NCBI GenBank assembly: GCA_018287875.1
Contig: JAGVVL010000001.1
Span: 6,448,001 to 6,512,000 of the forward strand
DNA from: Nigrospora sphaerica
Lineage: Eukaryota; Ascomycota; Sordariomycetes; Amphisphaeriales; Apiosporaceae
DNA: 64,000 nt
Direction: 5' to 3'
Positions 58,295-64,000 of the stretch are shown one piece after another. The first letter of the stretch is position 1; each line of letters begins with the position of its first letter. The notes below the pieces were generated by a model. That model did no database searches. It saw nothing but the letters and a program-made list of their open reading frames with translations, and was not told the origin of the DNA. The translations under genes and the position numbers were made by a program.

Positions 58295-59639
58295 CTAAAC
58301 CCGCTTGCCCTGCTTCAAAAGATCCGACACTTTCGGCGGTAACACTATCGCGCTCCTGTCGTTGCGCCGGTAGAAGTCCACCAGAGATACTGCCGTCTTC
58401 TCCGGAAGGTCCTCGTGAATGAAGTGGCCTGCCTCGGGGAATACCTGCAGGTTGTATTTTCCTGCCACGGCGCGGCCATTAGCTACCACACTGAGACGAG
58501 CAAAAATGAAATAAGCAAAACCGTACCTTGCATCTGTCCGATCGTCAGCGCTGTGTCCAGCCGGTCCGTCCCCGCCAGCAGGAGGAGTTTGCCTCCTCTT
58601 GCGCCGAGGAATTTTTCGCTAAGGCCCTGAAACCAGTCCTCCCAGAAGGGATGAGTGCTGGCCAGGTCCGTCCTCCATTTCCAGGGCCGGGCGTCGCCCT
58701 CGCGGGGCTCGTGACGTAACAGAGCAGGCACGCTCGTGCGGGCCGAAACCGAGTTCCGCAACGTTCTCGACCTCACGTGCCACTCGATACCGGCTTCAAC
58801 AGACGGAAAGCCCGAGGGGCGTGTGGAGAGGTAGGTCTGCATGCTCTGCAGCGCGTCCATGGCAGACCCCTCGACCACATCCAGCACGGCGTAGCCCAGA
58901 AGATCGTTGCCCAGGGCGCCGCGTCTCGCGAGCTCGGTGACGACGGAACCGCCCAGCGAGTGCCCGACCAGGACTATGGGCGGTAGCTTGGTCCATTTCA
59001 TCTCCTCGCGGGTCAGTGTGATGGCGTTCAGAAGGTCCCGGGAAAGCGTGTCCAAAGAGAGGTCTAGGGGGTTGGCGCTGGGGTCTGTAGTCAGGCCGTG
59101 GCCTCGCGCGTCCAGCGATAGTATGCCGGCGGTGGGCAGGCGCTTGCGTATCTCGGCGGCGGCCACGGCAAAGGACAGGCCCGAGGAGCCGGCGCCGTGG
59201 TGCATGACGAAGAGGGGGCCCTTGTCCACGGGGGAAGTCAAGAAGGCATGGATCTGGAGGGCGGCGGGATCGTCCGGGGGCCCGAGGAAGAGCTCCCTCT
59301 CAAAGTACGTGGTCCAGGGGATCTGCTGGAACGTCCGTCCCCGCGGCGGGCTGGCCTGAGATTAGCTCGGAGATCTCGGCAGGTCCGGATTCGGAGGTCA
59401 AGTGGGGGTTACCCTTGGGGCCGCGCAAAGAGGTTCCGGCTGGGCGACGGGATGATGGTGCCCGTCGACGAGGCCGACGAGGCCGAGGACGAGTCGTCGT
59501 CGGCGTGCGGCTCGGGCAGCTCCGCGAGGTAACCGTCGGCCTCCTCCCCGTCCTCCTCGTCGCGCTCGTCAAAGGCGTCGGGGGCCAGCCCACCGGCGCT
59601 GAGCCGCGACTTGGCCCACGCCTTCTGGAGCTCGCTCAT
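58295..59639 (-). CDS. PPE1: Protein phosphatase methylesterase PPE1 (PME-1), alpha/beta hydrolase
   Basis: It removes the methyl ester from the C-terminal Leu of the PP2A catalytic subunit, opposing the PPM1 methyltransferase. Three exons (59639-59413, 59350-58527, 58461-58295) encode 405 residues. The N-terminal region is acidic and Ser-rich (DDDSSSASSASS). The hydrolase fold begins at WTTYFERELFLG. The oxyanion motif FVMHHGAGSSGLSF is followed by the nucleophile Ser207 in VGHSLGGSVV and catalytic His363 in FPEAGHFIHED; the Asp is probably in YAVLDVVEGSAMDALQ, as in human PME-1. The C-terminus is basic. For intron 2 the acceptor GTGGCAG was chosen over an earlier TAG because it restores the conserved QMQGKYNLQVF joint. 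Confidence 0.94.
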
Positions 59640-60940
59640 GATGGGCGTTCCCGTCGTTTGGCCCACAAACGCTCGGGCCGGGCCAGGGGGTGGACGACGG
59701 TTCGGTAAACCGGGAGTGCGCCTGCCCGGTGCGAGCTCGGCGACCTCGTGCCAAGGGGCGGGAGGACCACGCACGCGGGGCCGTCGTGCCAGAAGGCAAT
59801 CACCCCAGCAGAGCGAGGGCCTGCACGTGCTTCCCCCCAACTCTGTACCGCTGGCAGTAGTGAACCGGGAGCCGGACTAGGCAAGAGCTTAGGGGGGCGA
59901 TGTAAGCAGGCCAGCCAAGCCCGCCGGTTGGGTATAAAATCTAAGGTCTGACCGTGGCGGGGTAAACGACGCCGGGCTTCTGGTTCGGCGAGGTGTCTGT
60001 CCGCGAGCAGCCAAAGGCGCGGATGCGAAGCCTGCGTTCGGGACAAAGTGGTTGGCCCGAGTCGGGGTGAAGGTCGGTTGTAGCCAAGTAGGGAAGGACA
60101 GGATGCCAGTACTTGTTGGGGATCCCATGCGGTTGGTGTACAAGCTTCCCACTCGCAAGTAATTACCTACCACTATCCAGTTCACAAGTTCCATGTTGGT
60201 GGGGCTGACATCATCCCTTGCCCCTCTCCATTGGGAGCTCCCCATCTTGGGTATGTACTAAGCTCTCTTAAGTGCATAATCAGACCTATACGAATAAGCC
60301 CTTGGCACTCCAGTGTGGGCATACCCAAGATGTACAGACAGATACGGCTCCTGTAAGTGGAATCACCTATATCTTTTCAGTCCGTTACCCCCAGCCGCCC
60401 TCGCTACCATCGCCTTTCTCGCCATTGCTGCCCAATGCAATGTGCGATGGCAGAGTAGCCACGGGCCCCGCCGAGGTAGCTCCAGAATATTCTCCCTCAA
60501 CCGCTGCGACTCATCCGTGCCGCAGCGCTTGGCTTATAGAACAGGAGCACTGCCAGAACGAACTTGTTGGCCGTGGGTACCTTCTGGCGAGGATTTCGAG
60601 CGCGGTAGATCAGCTGCTCTGCCAACCGAGGAGGAAGGAGCGCAACAAGGAAAACCATATACACCAGGCCATCGTCCCGAGGCACCTGGATGGAGCTTTC
60701 ATCTTCAAGGTCACCTCGAACACGTACGTGCTCAGGCATTATGAGTGGCTCGTTTGTGGACCGGAGAAAATGAGACCATGCATGCCCGATTTATCGGTAT
60801 TGTCTGATACGACGAAATGTTCACGGCCCCGTGTTGCGGCACAGGCAAAGTTGGCGAGTATTGGCGGTCGAATGTCCCACAGAGCGAGGGTTGACGAAGG
60901 CGATAGACGGGTTCGCTGCGGCTTTTCTCCCCTCCCGGTT
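59640..60940. other. Intergenic, F-box gene to PPE1
   Basis: A short minus-strand frame at 60497-60739 includes a hydrophobic part (YMVFLVALLP), but no splice partner or family was found, so it is not called a gene. Confidence 0.45.
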
Positions 60941-61889
60941 TCAGTCCATCAGGACAAACTCGCGCCCTATATCTTGCCGGGGGCCTTGCCACGGCAGACA
61001 GCGCGGTACCTCGCCGATGGGTTTCATGTCCCAGGAGTCCTCGCCCCGCGGCGCGTGCTCGCACCCGTCGCCGCCCTGGACGTGGAGAATGGCGCAACCG
61101 CGGGCCCGCTCCCCGAACTCGACCAGCTGGGGGTCGTCGTTGATGAAGCATTCGTAGTCGTCCAACACGTCGAAGCTCCGAAGCCTCCGGTCGAGCAGGA
61201 GCTCCCAGGCGCCCGTGGCCCCCTGGTAGGTCCCGTGCTCGCTCAGCAGTAGGTCATAGAGCATGCCCATGGTGAGAAATGCGGCCGACGCCGGCGACAG
61301 TGCGGGCCCCGGCAGCTCGAGCTGGCTATATTGGACCGTGTCTCCTCCCTCGTTGTAGTTCTCATACGCGTAGTCCTTTGAGTGGGGGAGAAGGGAGGGT
61401 TAGGTATATTCATGAGATCCTAACCCTCAAGGTGGGGTTGACGAGCCCGGGCCTTACCTTAACAATGTCCAGGTGGGTGATGGGCGTGCTACCTTCGGTG
61501 ACACTGAGATGGCGCCAGCTCGCTTCGGGCCGCGTGGCCGCCGCCCGCCGCCGGTCCGAATGCGCCCAGCACGGCAGGCGGCGGAACGGGAGGAGGTAGT
61601 CGCCCTGCAGCGACAGGTACATGGAGAGGGCGGCGGGGCCCGACCGCCGCTCGTCGCTGGTGAAGGCGGCGGCCGTGTCGAAGAGGCCCCGAAACCGGGA
61701 CGCCAGCAGCGGGTGCAGGCGGCTTGGCCCCGCCGGCTCCGGGCCCGCCGTGAGAAGGATGTCCTGGACGAGGATCCGGAACCGCCGGCTCGCAGCCTGG
61801 CAGACGAGGAAAGCCCGCAAGTCGAGGGCGCGCAAATTCCGGAGCACGTGGATCAGGATTTCGTTAGGCAGCTGTTCCAGGACGGCCAT
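60941..61889 (-). CDS. F-box protein
   Basis: F-box proteins bind Skp1 and choose substrates for SCF ubiquitin ligases. Two exons (61889-61458, 61375-60941) around an 82-nt intron encode 288 residues. The F-box is at the very N-terminus: MAVLEQLPNEILIHVLRNLR, then LRAFLVCQAASRRFRILVQD. The C-terminal part is a fungal-type region with conserved-looking blocks (LSMYLSLQGDYLLPFR, DYAYENYNEGGDTVQYSQLE, DYECFINDDPQLVEFGERA, GCAILHVQGG). The start at 61889 is chosen because it opens directly on the F-box; the longer frame upstream is leader-like. Substrates are unknown. The open plus-strand frame across this gene (60272-61252) is an antisense by-product. Confidence 0.88.
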
Positions 61890-62664
61890 CTCCAGCGAGG
61901 AGGAGCGTCGCGGCGGGGCGCTGGGCCTGCGGTAGCCAAAGTGCAGGGGCGAGAGTAGTACACCGACCCGGCTTTTGGCTGGGTTCCCGAAGAGAAGCAG
62001 AATGAAACTGTCCACAAGAGACCAGATGACGATTATGCGGGCGACGGGAGGTCTTGGCGCGTCAAAGAGAGACTTCCAAGTCTCTTGTCCGTTTTTGTTA
62101 TGCATGGAAAGAAGGTACCCATGAAGATTCCGTCGCGGGCTGGTGGGCGGCCGCTGGCGCAACCCCACATGGATGCGATTTACAGGTGGTAAAGGGTAAA
62201 ACGGACCAACGGGTATCCCTTTGGTACACGTTTGTAGGCGACCAAGATTCGGGCATTTGATTTCTAGGCAGCTATGGCAATGGATGAGAAAAGAGGTGGG
62301 TGGTCACAATGTTAGTAAGTGCCGTTCTGTCTGTTTCGTGACCAAGGATGTCGTAGAAAGAGAAACAGCGAGCAGGCTTCTATGTAAATGCGATTGCCGC
62401 CACTTGCCAAACTGTACCTACCAGCCTGGCCGAGAAAGTGTATCTTTGTCTGCCAAATAAAATGAATGGTAGGTCTCTGGAAGTAACGGGAAAACATAAT
62501 TCAGTCTATAAATTCAGCCAACCTGGATGCCAAGTTCAAACTCCGCCCCCCTTGCAAATGCTTCCAAGACACGCGCCGCGCCACGATGCAGGTTGATTCC
62601 ATGCAGGTAAGTCATCTTTTCAGGATGGCCTGCATGGAGATAGCTTGGGTATATTTTTGCTATG
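61890..62664. other. Intergenic, DUS2 to F-box gene
   Basis: It is the promoter side of the F-box gene and the 3' flank of DUS2. Nothing was recognised. Confidence 0.5.

Positions 62665-64000
<1,336 letters not shown>

Noticed and set aside
60560..60640. tRNA-like D-arm sequence (GGTTGGCAGAGCAGC on the minus strand)
   Set aside because: No anticodon arm of proper length and no matching acceptor stem could be drawn.
60272..61252. 326-residue plus-strand open frame
   Set aside because: Antisense to the F-box gene exon 2; no recognisable domain.

Overview
This window is nuclear DNA of a filamentous ascomycete (Pezizomycotina), most likely a Sordariomycete close to Sordariales/Chaetomiaceae. 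The evidence is short spliceosomal introns of about 50-80 nt with fungal branch sites (CTAAC/CTGAC types), strong G/C preference at third codon positions, and orthologues of typical ascomycete genes. The lineage call is an inference. Exon joints were worked out by hand from splice motifs, reading-frame continuity and family conservation.

Layout. 1-4 kb: STT3 oligosaccharyltransferase catalytic subunit (minus; C-terminus runs off the left edge) and an intron-containing tRNA-Thr(AGT). 4-13.3 kb: a RAD53/CHK2-type checkpoint kinase with two FHA domains, and a 1114-residue low-complexity fungal protein. 13.3-19.3 kb: almost 6 kb with no recognisable gene, containing a (TG)22 microsatellite. 19.3-23.2 kb: an uncharacterised Zn-cluster regulator (plus) converging, 56 bp apart, on an RTG2-type retrograde regulator (minus). 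23.2-31 kb: a long non-coding stretch, a conserved-looking Ser/Pro-rich protein of unknown function, and a tiny two-exon gene for a 54-residue Cys-rich protein. 31-39 kb: a YqjM-like Old Yellow Enzyme, a BTB protein and pyroglutamyl-peptidase I. 39-43 kb: an MBD4-like thymine DNA glycosylase, an adjoining unexplained ORF, and a Tc1 DD34E transposon (1381 bp, 28-bp terminal inverted repeats, TA duplications, one frameshift). 43.9-51.7 kb: cytochrome c1, an ARO3-type DAHP synthase, a FAR-17a/AIG1 membrane protein, and a WD40-cyclophilin (cyp15/PPWD1 type). 53.4-64 kb: a nine-exon Zn2Cys6 regulator, GINS subunit Sld5, PP2A methylesterase PPE1, an F-box protein and tRNA-dihydrouridine synthase DUS2.

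The window is an ordinary set of scattered housekeeping and regulatory genes, not an operon or secondary-metabolite cluster. I found no convincing new multi-gene system. The points most worth a look are the 54-residue Cys-rich gene, the Tc1 insertion inside a recurrent CCTAGGTA intergenic motif, the unresolved N-terminus of the MBD4-like glycosylase, the very small exons (6 nt twice, 24 nt once), and the atypical zinc cluster of the first regulator.
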